64,000 nucleotides of DNA from assembly GCA_016748015.1 (NCBI GenBank), contig JAAOMT010000198.1, positions 424,894-488,893 on the forward strand, in the 5' to 3' direction. Made by a program: the position numbers and the translations under genes. How positions within the stretch are numbered: the stretch's first letter is position 1; every line of letters begins with the position of its first letter. Positions 54,061 to 62,765 of this stretch are shown here, in pieces. Under the pieces are notes generated by a model. It saw only the letters and a program-made list of their open reading frames with translations, did not search any database and was not told where the DNA came from. This stretch comes from Geosiphon pyriformis (Eukaryota; Glomeromycota; Glomeromycetes; Archaeosporales; Geosiphonaceae).

Positions 54061-55000
54061 TGTATTTTTGTTTTGCAGTTGGTTGAGTGGCTGTGCTATC
54101 TTGGAGAAGTTTTTGATAAAATGTCGATAGTAGCTGGCAAATCCCAAAAATAATTTCAGTTCTGTTATATTGGTCAGCACTAAAGAGTTCTTTACTATCT
54201 CTATTTTCTCTGGATCCATTTTGATGCCATCTTTGCTAACTATGTGTTCCAAGAATTTTAGTTCTGTTTTGCTGAAAAAACACTTTGTTATATTTAACTT
54301 TAGTCCTGCTCTTCTTAGTTTTTCAAACACTTATTGAAGATGATAAAAATGATCATCAAATATTTTTGAGAACACATTGGTGTCATCTAAGTATACAACT
54401 ACTGATTTCCACAATAAGCCAGTATAAACAATTTCCATTAGCTGTTGGAAAGTAGCTGGTACGTTGGTTAAGCCAAATGACATAACTTCAAACTCAAAGT
54501 TTCCTTCTCTTGTGGTGAATGCCATTTTTTCTTTGTTGGCTGGATCCATGACTACTTGCCAATAACTACTATCTAAGTCTAATGTTGAGAACCATTTGTT
54601 TCCACCAAAAGCATTGAATAGTTTTTGTATCCATGGAGTTAGATAGCTGTCTCCATGAGTTATACTATTTAGTTTCCTGTAGTCTACACAAAATCGGATC
54701 TTTCTATTCTTCTTATGGACAAGTACTACTGGTGATGACTATGGGCTCATTGATGGCTGAATTAATCCATTGTCAAGCATTCGGTTAATCTCTTGACAGA
54801 TGATTTCATGGCTGGCTGGTAGTACTCTGTATGCTCACTGTTTGATTGGCATTGCATCTCCAGTCATGATTTGATGTTAAATAATATCAGTTCTGCCAAA
54901 TTTGTTTTTGCTAACAAAGATGTCATTGAAATTGTTGAGTAACATCTTGAGCTGCATATGTTGTAGTGGGTCTAGATTTCCCATGTTCATTTGTTTTAAT
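54061..55000 (-). pseudogene. G8 reverse transcriptase (three stops, active site intact)
   Basis: NMGNLDPLQHMQLKMLLNNFNDIF opens the domain, then SMSP*SSPVVLVHKKNRKIRFCVDYRKLNS, TLDLDSSYWQVVMDPANKEKMAFTTREGNFEFEVMSFGLTNVPATFQQLMEIVYTGLLWKSVVVYLDDTNVFSK (YLDD intact, Asp codons 54382-54387), HLQ*VFEKLRRAGLKLNITKCFF and FLGFASYYRHFIKNFSKIAQPLNQLQ. Stops stand at Trp (SP*SS) and Gln (HLQ*, II*HQ). The best reference in the window for reading damage in G1 and G7. Confidence 0.88.
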
Positions 55001-55104
55001 TGTTCTGGTTAAAGCAAATAACATTCGTCTTGTCCATAGATTGTTTGTGATGTGATGTCAACATATTCACAAAGCTGTGGAAAGTCTGGAATGGAGTTTG
55101 GTGG

Positions 55105-56166
55105 TTAATTTTCTATTTCAGTGTTTAAGTATCCCATGGTGGTTCTGGATGGTATTACTATAACATTTTTTGTGTTGTTGTAGATGGGAATTTTGATGTG
55201 GCTGTAATCTTTGGCTGGTATGTGGAGATTAATGAATCCAATCTCTCCTGATTCGCAAAGGGTCAGTTCTGTTTCAAAAATCTGATTCTGTTCTTTTTCT
55301 TTCCTTTCTATTGCTAGCATGTACTGGCTATATAATAGAATAGAAATAGCTTGACTGGTTGAGATAATTTTTCCTTGGCCAACAATTTCTTTCTCTGTCA
55401 TATTAACTGGTACATCTATTCTACCCATTAATCCAAATCCTTGTATCCCTCTTGCTGTTATTCCTAATTCATTTCTTGTTTTTATTGACACTAAGCTAGC
55501 TACTTTGACTAGTGGCAGGAATATGGCCTGTGCTATCTTTTCATTTGGCTCAATAGTATAAGTTTTTTCTGAGTCATTTTGTAGCATGGCACTGATATTT
55601 TCTGTATATCCTGCATCCACTATTCCCTCTCTAATATTAATTCCTTTTTTCACTAAACTACTCCTAAACACTAACAGAACCATGGTTGTTGCTGGGATCT
55701 CTAGAGCTATTCTCAGATTAATGCATACTTGTGCATTTGGCTCCAATTTGATGGCATTTTTTCCTGGATATTTCAGATCAAACCCTACATCAGTATCATG
55801 TGCGCGTTCTGGCATAATACCTTTTCCATTGTCACTATACCATTTCAACTTCTGTTCCTTAGAGAAATCTGGTAGTGCAATATATTGTTCATAGTTTGTA
55901 TCAGAGTTTGGATCCGAGTTGGAATCATTGTTGTTGTCATTGCCATGTTGAATAGAGCTGGAACTGGTGTTTTCGTCGTCATTCTTGTCAGAGTTTGAAT
56001 TGGAATTGAAAATTGATTCCAATTTTGATGTGCAGCTGCTGATTGGTTCTTCTTCTTTGAAGATCATATAGATCATGCATGGTGGTGGATTGTAAATAAG
56101 GTTACAATCATCACAATATTCAAAGTCACTGAGAATTAAACAATGGCAACACAGTCTTGTATTCAA
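55105..56166 (-). CDS. G8 dUTPase with N-terminal Cys pairs
   Basis: 353 open codons. The start CCHCLILSDFEYCDDC is the end of the Cys cluster; a Ser/Asn/Asp-rich linker (about residues 50-90) follows. dUTPase motifs: RAHDTDVGFDLKYPG (1), FRSSLVKKGINI (2), GIVDAGYTENI (3, catalytic Asp), EKIAQAIFLPL (4) and ARGIQGFGLMGRIDV (5, usually GFGSTG). All main catalytic positions are intact. It would hydrolyse dUTP to dUMP near the particle and limit uracil in cDNA. The last 110 residues (KIPIYNNTKNVIVIPSRTTMGYL) form a second beta-rich stretch before the RT. Starts at a true stop-flanked frame; the polyprotein start lies upstream. Confidence 0.92.
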   Translation of the reverse strand: MNTRLCCHCLILSDFEYCDDCNLIYNPPPCMIYMIFKEEEPISSCTSKLESIFNSNSNSDKNDDENTSSSSIQHGNDNNNDSNSDPNSDTNYEQYIALPDFSKEQKLKWYSDNGKGIMPERAHDTDVGFDLKYPGKNAIKLEPNAQVCINLRIALEIPATTMVLLVFRSSLVKKGINIREGIVDAGYTENISAMLQNDSEKTYTIEPNEKIAQAIFLPLVKVASLVSIKTRNELGITARGIQGFGLMGRIDVPVNMTEKEIVGQGKIISTSQAISILLYSQYMLAIERKEKEQNQIFETELTLCESGEIGFINLHIPAKDYSHIKIPIYNNTKNVIVIPSRTTMGYLNTEIEN

Positions 56167-56709
56167 CTGTGCTAGCCATTGTTCTTACTTCTCTCTAGTG
56201 GGTGCCAAGTTTTGGTAGTGTTTATAGAACTCTTTTGGTTCTAAGAAATTTATGACTGGCTCTGCATTTCAGTCAAGCTTAATGGGTTCTGGTGGGTTGT
56301 TTTTGATTTTTCTGATCTCTTTGGGTGTTGCTCCTTCTATTTTGGCAATTGCCATTCTCCAAATTTTGTTGTCATCATGTGGACAACTGCCCAGTTGCTG
56401 TACAGCTCTTCTCCAAGTGGCTTTTATTAACATCCCTTTTTGTACCCAGTTGCTAATAAGGATTGTGTATTAACATGATACATCGCATGTTTCTCCATGT
56501 CTAGGAATGTCATTCCATATTCCTTCATTGAAGAGGGTCTTGCCACAGGCTAAACATGGTGTATTATTCCTTTTTCCCACTTGTCTTGGTCTTCCAAAAC
56601 GCTCGACAAGGCATGCGCAGCAATAGAACTTGGTTGCCATCTGATATTCTTTGTTGTTGCCACAGCATGTGTCTATTGATGACAATTTCTTGCCACAATT
56701 AATGCACAC
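56167..56709 (-). pseudogene. G8 Cys-rich cluster (putative zinc module)
   Basis: MCINCGKKLSSIDTCCGNNKEYQMATKFYCCACLVERFGRP, then CLACGKTLFNEGIWNDIPRHGETCDVSC, a stop, YTILISNWVQKG and a helical part (KIEGATPKEIRKIKNNPPEPIKLD*NAEPVINFLEPKEFYKHYQ) leading to the dUTPase frame. Four to five CX2C pairs imply bound zinc. The same module occurs at the same place in G7. I do not know a named family for it. Confidence 0.72.
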
Positions 56710-56873
56710 TAGTTTGGGTCAGCAATAGATGGATTGTTGTGATGTTGTGTGTTGATAGGAGGTATATGGGTTTGTTGGCAGTGGCTCTTTTTCTTTCACT
56801 TTTCCTTTCCCTTTGTTGCTTTTTTCCTATTTTTAGCTGGAAGTCAGTTTGCTCTCGTCATTGTCGGTCCATG

Positions 56874-57665
56874 TCAGGTCATTGGTTTCCCAGGTAAGTT
56901 TTTCCTTCTGTTTTTCTTTGTCATCTCATGATAGAATAGGTGGCAATTCGTTGTGGTTGTCATTGGTTCAAGAGATTTGGTACGCTTTTCAGGTAGGTTT
57001 TTTTTTTTCTCTTTCTGTTTGATTAATAGTTTCTCTCTTGGAGGAGTTTTGAAGTGGCCACACATGACTGGTACACGTATGTGTCGGCCCTGATATGTTA
57101 GCTGGAGTTCCTGGATGTTCCAGTCTAATGTCACGTTGACTTTGAACAGCCAGTCATTACCAACAAGGGCTTGGTATTGGGTGGCTTCTATTATTAAAAC
57201 TTTAATGGGAGTTATGATACTGTTGACTTCGAAAGAGAAGTTGTCGATTTTGCTGATTGGAGTTTTGGTCACTTCATTAGCAGTGATAATTCTGGCACTG
57301 GCAGCTTGGTCAACCCAGTAACCTAATTGGTCTATGAGTTGCCTGGTGATAATGCTGTCTGCTGACCCACTGTCAAGAATTAATTTGATGAATTGTTCAT
57401 CGACTTTGGCATCAGTGTACATGGCAGTGATCAGTTTGGCTTCAAGAGTGACTCCACTAAATAGCGGTGTTGCAGTTGTCTCTTCAAATTCGAATGGGAA
57501 AATAGCAGCCATGAACTCGTCTTCAGTGATGGTAGCAGATGGGATATTACTGGTGAGTAGTTGTTTTTGGGCGGATTCTGGGTTATTGGCTGAGACGTCT
57601 TCTAGAGTGATCAGAAGACTTAAATAGTTCTGGGAATTCGGGTTCTGGGGTTGATCGGTACCCAA
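56874..57665 (-). CDS. G8 retropepsin-like protease
   Basis: 263 open codons. Linker with ITEDEFMAAIFPFEFEE, then FSGVTLEAKLITAMYTDAKVDEQFIKLILDSGSADSIITRQLIDQLGYWVDQ: the DSGSA motif has the catalytic Asp (57372-57374). KVLIIEATQYQALVGNDWLFKVNVTLDWNIQELQLTYQG completes the fold. A Lys-rich C-terminal part (IKQKEKKKNLPEKR) leads to the Cys cluster. It would process gag and pol as a dimer. Ends with TGA where Trp is likely (PMT*). Confidence 0.88.
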   Translation of the reverse strand: MGTDQPQNPNSQNYLSLLITLEDVSANNPESAQKQLLTSNIPSATITEDEFMAAIFPFEFEETTATPLFSGVTLEAKLITAMYTDAKVDEQFIKLILDSGSADSIITRQLIDQLGYWVDQAASARIITANEVTKTPISKIDNFSFEVNSIITPIKVLIIEATQYQALVGNDWLFKVNVTLDWNIQELQLTYQGRHIRVPVMCGHFKTPPREKLLIKQKEKKKNLPEKRTKSLEPMTTTTNCHLFYHEMTKKNRRKNLPGKPMT

Positions 57666-57669
57666 ATTC

Positions 57670-59705
57670 TACTAGTATAATCCAGATAGTTGCTGTGAAA
57701 AACTGAAGATTGGCTGATGGATTATCATTGCCGATCTCCAGCTCTGTTGAGCCATTCTCGGTCTTTGTGTTCCATTGGGTGGTAAGTTTTGGGGTGGTGT
57801 TTGAATTTATTGGGGTTGATAGATTGTTGGTGGCTGTGGTTGTTGATAAATTACTTGTGGCTGCAGTTAATAAATTTGAGGTTAATATACTGGTGGTTGA
57901 TAAATTGGTGGCTGTGTTATTGGCAGATAAGTAGTTTGATCTTAATTTGGATAATGATTTGGAGTTTGAAATCTGCAATCGAGGTTTCAATATTGATTTT
58001 CCAATCATGAATTGTTGCTATAAAATCTGCAGTCTGTTCTTATGTGTTCTTGTTTACCACAGTTGTGACAAACATGCATTTCTGGCTGCCACGGCTGATT
58101 AGGTGCTACTGATGATGATAATGAACGCAACTGATTTTGGAAATAATTTGCGTTTCTTGGATTATTGCATTGTTGTGGTGGTTGATAAATTGTGTGATTG
58201 TCAGCTAAGTATCCCTCTAACTTTTGATTAATTGAATTACTAAATTGTTTCAATTTAGAATCCAATTCAGATGATCTATTCATCACTAGATTCACAGCAT
58301 GAGTGTGATTGGCTTCTAATTCAGCAGATTCAAAATCTCTGGCATGTGTGACTGCATCCTAGAGAGTGGCTGGATGCAATGGGCATATGTGTTGCAAGAT
58401 GCTACTGTGCAGGCCATGGATGAATTGATTAAGAATTTGTGGCACTGTGAAATAATTAGCATCAATTGCTTGGATTTGTCACAAATTTCTATGGAAGCAT
58501 TTCAGATATGTAGTAATTGCTTCAGTTTCTTCTTGTTTAATTGTAGTGAAAGTGTTGACTAATCTGTTGATGCTGTTGTTATTGCTAAAGTATCTCAAAA
58601 ATTCTAATTTGAAGATGTTGAAATCTTGGGGTTTGTCAATCAGGCTTTGATACCATGAATCTGCTGTATTCTTAAGAAAATAAGATATGGTTTGCATAAC
58701 TCTGATGTCATTCCATCCATTGGTTGTAATGGCTTTTTTTACATTGTTTAGCCAAACTTGTGCATCGTTCTTTTTGCCAGTGAATTTGTTGAGCTTTGCG
58801 ATTGGTGCATATGCCATTTGTTGTTGTTGCTGTGGTGGGAGTTGTTGTTGTTGTTGAGGTAATACTGGGGGTGGTTGTTGAGTTTGTTGGTTTGGTATTT
58901 AGATGGGCTGACCAATTGGTTCAACTGGTGGTTGATTGATGACAATAACTGGAGGTAAGTGTTGATTAATTATTTCAGGATTTTGATTTTGCAGTGCTTG
59001 AATATTCAGAGTTTTGATTTCCAAATTTTCTCACTAAGTTTGAATGTTCAGGATCCCAAATTCCAGGTTTTTAAGGATTGGATTTTGGTAAATAAATTCT
59101 TGATTTTCTGATTTTTCTTCCTCTTCTTCTTCAGATAGTTTCCATGGGGTAGTGGTTCCAAAGTCTGGTTGAGATGGTGGTGATTGAATTCCTGATGGTG
59201 TTAGTGATCATGACTTAAATTTTTCAAAATATTTGCTATATGGTCCTAGTAGATCTGTTTTTCTTTGTTTACTTTGGAATGGGAATTGTCTGAATGTTGA
59301 TATCGCATTTGATGTGGACGTGCTTGCTGATGTTATATTGATGGTGCTTCTTGGTGTGTAGTAATAGGATGAAACAGTTGGTAATTCAACTCTTGTTTTC
59401 TTCCAAGTAGGTGGTTGTATCCTTTTGGGTGTTATCACTAATGTTTGTAGTTTTCCTTTGCCTTTACTGACGTAAGTAATTGGATATCTTTGTTGGATAT
59501 GATGTTCAATTTTTTTGTTGATTTCAGTGATAATAGATGCAAAATTATGATTTGTTGGTAGATTGGTGTTTTGAATTAATTCTCTATAGAAAGTTTCTCT
59601 TGCTGATTCAGTATTCACTAGTGTTCCTAACAAAGAAGAAATCTTTTTGTTAACGTAGAAATTAAAGGCTGATTCAGCAAATATATGATTGTGATTTAAT
59701 TCCAA
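57670..59705 (-). pseudogene. G8 gag (few stops)
   Basis: Open pieces 59705-59208 (AESAFNFYVNKKISSLLGTLVN, GKGKLQTLVITPKRIQPP), 58817-58479 (IAKLNKFTGKKNDAQVWLNNVKKAITTNGW, NTADSWYQSLIDKPQDFNIFKLEFLRYF: the retrotransposon gag core) and 58295-58005 (LDSKLKQFSNSINQKLEGYL, knuckle CHNCGKQEHIRTDC). A Pro/Gln-rich stretch (about 58850) links N-terminal part and core. The tail to 57670 is Thr/Gln/Tyr-rich. Stops at Gln and Trp positions separate the pieces. Forms the shell and packages RNA. Confidence 0.85.
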
Positions 59706-59824
59706 GTGTTGACAATAGTGTTAAAATAGGGATTTTGCGAATTCTAAATGATTTGCTCCTATGTTTTCTGATTCTGCCACTTTTGGATGGTGTTTGTTGG
59801 TGCTGATTCTCTGAAAGATTATAT

Positions 59825-59840
59825 CTCACAGGAAGCACCA
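59825..59840 (-). promoter_or_regulatory. G8 primer-binding site
   Basis: Minus strand: LTR end TGTAACA, two bases TT, then TGGTGCTTCCTGTGAG. Same arrangement and start as in G6 and G7. Confidence 0.7.
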
Positions 59841-59842
59841 AA

Positions 59843-60707
59843 TGTTACAGATAACAATTTCTGGTGTTAAATTAAATACGAACCTGTAACTTGGTGTTCA
59901 AAGCTATTTTTATTGTCGATGATCTAAAGGTTTGGTATCTGAAGGTTTTGTATCTAAAGGGTTTGGTTGAGTTCTTTGTATAATGAACAGAGATTCAATG
60001 ATGATAGTTTTTTTTCATAGCTTTCCGAAACCGCAGTTTCGTCAATTTTTTTCTCAGCTTAATGGCTGGTATTCCTCCTGGTAAGCTATCCTCAATCAAA
60101 TGTTCTACCCTTATTTCTGGGTCTTTTACCAGTCACGTTTATCCTGACGTTAGTGCTCCATGTATTAATCCTCAATAGAGTTAGTAAACAACAATAAAAT
60201 CAAAGCAAGAAAATAAAGAAAATAAAATAAAATAAAGAAAGAAAAGAAATAAGCCAAGGCAATTTTACAAGTTAGTATTCCATCAATAGCCATGATCAAG
60301 AGCTATTGTTCCAGTGTGGTTAAGTATCAATTACTATCAACATGGAAATGGGTTTGAAATAACAAATAGTTATTTATTAGATGATTGTAATTTGGAGAGT
60401 TGCTTAGATTAAATCTAAACTAAGAGGTCTGTCTTTTTAGCTTCTAATCCTGCTGCTATATATATATAATTGAAATTTCTCAATTCCTCGATTCTTCATG
60501 ACAAGAATCCTGGAATTCCTGAAATCCTGCAATTCCTTTGAAAGGAATCTTGGAATTCTGGAATCCTGCGATTCCTCGTCAGAGAATTCTGAAATTCCTG
60601 GAATCCTGTAATTTCTGAAAGGAATCCTGGAATTTCACATTTACTATGCCTACTTCTGATTGGCTAATAATCATGCTAATATATTTTTTATATTTCTATA
60701 AGTAACA
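59843..60707 (-). repeat. G8 5' LTR (865 bp)
   Basis: Plus-strand ends TGTTACAG and AAGTAACA. TATATATA at about 60455-60468 and GGAATCC-type repeats at about 60475-60640, as in the other LTR. CTGG follows at 60708-60711. Confidence 0.92.
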
Positions 60708-60711
60708 CTGG

Positions 60712-61080
60712 GAAATGTTAACTAAGAAATTTCTGTTTCCGCCTCCTTTTTTTTGTTTCTAATGTTACTGCTATATATATGTATTTTCTAGTTTTACAGA
60801 ATTGCTTTGGATTGTTTGTTTTTGCTAGTTATCACTTCATTTTTCTTACATTATAACTAATTATCCAATGTTATAACATGTTATCTGATGTTATTACACG
60901 TTATTCTATGTTATTCCATATTATAACATATTATCCTATATTATAATGCATTATCTAATGTTATAACACATTATCCAACATTATTGCATACTATTCTGTG
61001 TCCCTTCATGTTTTATTATGTTTTTCTTCAGATCACATTTTTTCTTCTTTTTTTGATAGGCTTTTTTTCTTCAAGTAATA
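60712..61080 (-). repeat. G6 5' LTR, U3 side (369 bp)
   Basis: Reverse complement matches the start of the G1 LTR: TATTACTTGAAGAAAAAAAG at 61080 and the GATAA-type repeat block (about 60845-60990), then TATATATAGCAG. It continues the LTR at 50026-50570 across G8. Beyond 61080 lies LINE ORF1 (L6) with CCAG (minus strand) as the probable target duplication. Confidence 0.85.
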
Positions 61081-62658
61081 CTGGCTTTACTATCAAACCC
61101 TATATAAGCACAGCTTATTCTGGTGTAGTTTTTGCTAGTTCTTAGAATAAAGCAAAATTGGTCTTTGATTTGGTCCAAAGTAGTGCTCAGATAGTAAGCA
61201 GTACAGTTTTGTGGTAGATTAACTAGCTTAGCTTTCCAGGTTTTTCTCTGCTCAATGATTTTTTGGGTACCTATCATTGAGTATATTCTAACTGTGTCTT
61301 TTCTGATCAGGATCAACCATTGGTCCACAGCTCTAGTCATCTTTTTTTGGTTGTTAAATTCAATCACTGCTAACTGCTATTTTCCAGCCACTTTGATTTG
61401 GACTTTTTTCACCTCCCCAAATTCTTTCATGGCAGCTCCAACTTCTTTGTCAGAAATACCCAAGGGAATATCTCTAACTAAAACCTTCTTTTGACTAGCC
61501 ATTTGATTGGCAATGCTGTTGGTTGTCATCAAAAATAACTCAATATCTATTTGCCAGGATCTTTTTAGCTTAATCTTTTTCAGCAATTTGGGAGAAATCT
61601 ATTTTGATTTCTTGATTTCTCATCATTATAGCCCCCAAAAAGTAACTGACATCCCCCAACAGATTGTAAATCCACCCCATCTTCTTTCCCATGTTTTTTT
61701 TTGGTATGTCCAATATCTGCACAAATAGAACATATCTCTTGGTGCCATGAATGACAGTCTTCCATTTTTCTTCTTAATTTGCCTCTGTAGACATGTCATT
61801 TCTCTTAGATAATTTGTTACTCTTTTGGTTCAGGCTTGGGCTTGGCATTCTGCTTAATAGACCTGATTTAGAATCTTTTATGTCTTTTGTAGTCTCTTCT
61901 AGATCAGCTATATCTTTGTTTATATCAAATAGATTGTCCATTTGCTTATTAGTTTTCTCTACAGATTTTTCTTTGTTGATCATGTCCAAAATTTCTGGGT
62001 TGTATTTTCTTAGAGCTGCTTCAATCTGTGCTGCTCTTTCAATCTCTTCAATAAGCAATTTGGATGGTTTATTCAATTTTTTCAGGGACTTTGAGGCCTC
62101 TTTTTCATCAGTCCAGGCTTCTATTTGAAACTTATTACTGTTACCTTCTTTATTGAACATTGATCACAAGACAAAATTGTTGGTTTGATCTGCTGTTTTA
62201 TCAGTAAGTTTCTCTTCAATGACCTGGTTAAATTTTTCTGTTAGATCTTTAACACTTATTTTTCCCAAGTGTCTGTATTTTTTATTGGGTTTTTTTTCTA
62301 GTCTGTTGTCTATTATTGGAGAAAAATCAGCCACTCTTTAGTGTAGAGCTGTTTTTTTTGATGTATTTGCTATTCTAAAGGGTGTGTTGTCTCCACTGCT
62401 TGTGTTCACACTTCCAATTATTATACTGTTATGGTTAAACCTGAATGGAGATGTTGTAGTTCTTGTCTTTTCAACTGGTATTTGATTTGGTATAAATGTG
62501 CTATTTCTTTCCTTCCTTGTACTGACAGTAGAATTTCCTTCCACTTGGTCTATATTTTTGGTAGTATTTTTGCTAGTACTTCTGTTTATGACTGTTGTCA
62601 CTTTGCTATTAGTATTGTTGTCAGATACTTTAAAGTCTGTTATAATAATAAAGTGCAT
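61081..62658 (-). pseudogene. L6 ORF1, N-terminal and RRM-like part (broken)
   Basis: Starts near ATG 62658 (MHFIIITDFKVSDNN), Ser/Thr-rich, then KISVKDLTEKFNQVIEEKL, a charged helical part (ASKSLKKLNKPSKLLIEEIERAAQIEAALRKYNPEILDM), and after frame changes near 61770 and 61586 an RRM-like segment: SQKKVLVRDIPLGISDKEVGAAMKEFGEVKKVQIKVAGK*QLAVIEFNNQ (stop at a Trp position). It continues LVNLPQNCTAYYLSTTLDQI and CAYIGFDSKAS, ending at the Gypsy insertion. The CCHC knuckle that should follow is in L1. Confidence 0.75.
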
Positions 62659-62765
62659 TTTAACTAAGGGTATCTTTTGGCAAAAAAACTATTTTTCTAA
62701 ATTTAAGACAGTAATTTTTTGGTAGTAGACAAAAAAAGAAAAAGAGTTTTTTTACGTGAATTAGC
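61081..62765 (-). mobile_element. L6: LINE 5' part (5' UTR and most of ORF1)
   Basis: Same family as L1. 5' UTR 62659-62765 (AAAAAAACTCTTTTTCTTTTTTTG on the minus strand resembles the starts of L4 and L5), then ORF1 up to the G6 insertion at 61080. The 3' remainder is not next to G6 in this orientation but matches what L1 has at 4565 onward. The flank TAGATGATATA at 62766-62776 equals that after the L1 poly(A). Confidence 0.85.

Larger units (their letters stand above)
50571..60707 (-). mobile_element. G8: full-length dUTPase-bearing Gypsy, 10,137 bp
   Basis: LTRs of 878 and 865 bp with TGTTA/TAACA ends, flanked by CTGG on both sides (50567-50570 and 60708-60711). Inserted in the LTR of G6. 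Order on the minus strand: gag, protease, Cys cluster, dUTPase, RT, RNase H, integrase, ORF3. Catalytic residues of protease (Asp-Ser-Gly), dUTPase (Asp), RT (YLDD) and integrase (Asp, Asp, Glu) are intact although a few stops interrupt the frames, so it is the youngest Gypsy copy here. Confidence 0.95.

Noticed and set aside
55105-56166. The dUTPase as a host gene captured between elements.
   Set aside because: It lies in the pol order of both G7 and G8, between protease/Cys cluster and RT, so it is part of the element.
60840-61000. CRISPR-like array in the regularly spaced TTATAACATGTTATC units.
   Set aside because: The units are contiguous, degenerate and lie in LTR U3 regions of several elements; there are no unique spacers and no cas genes.
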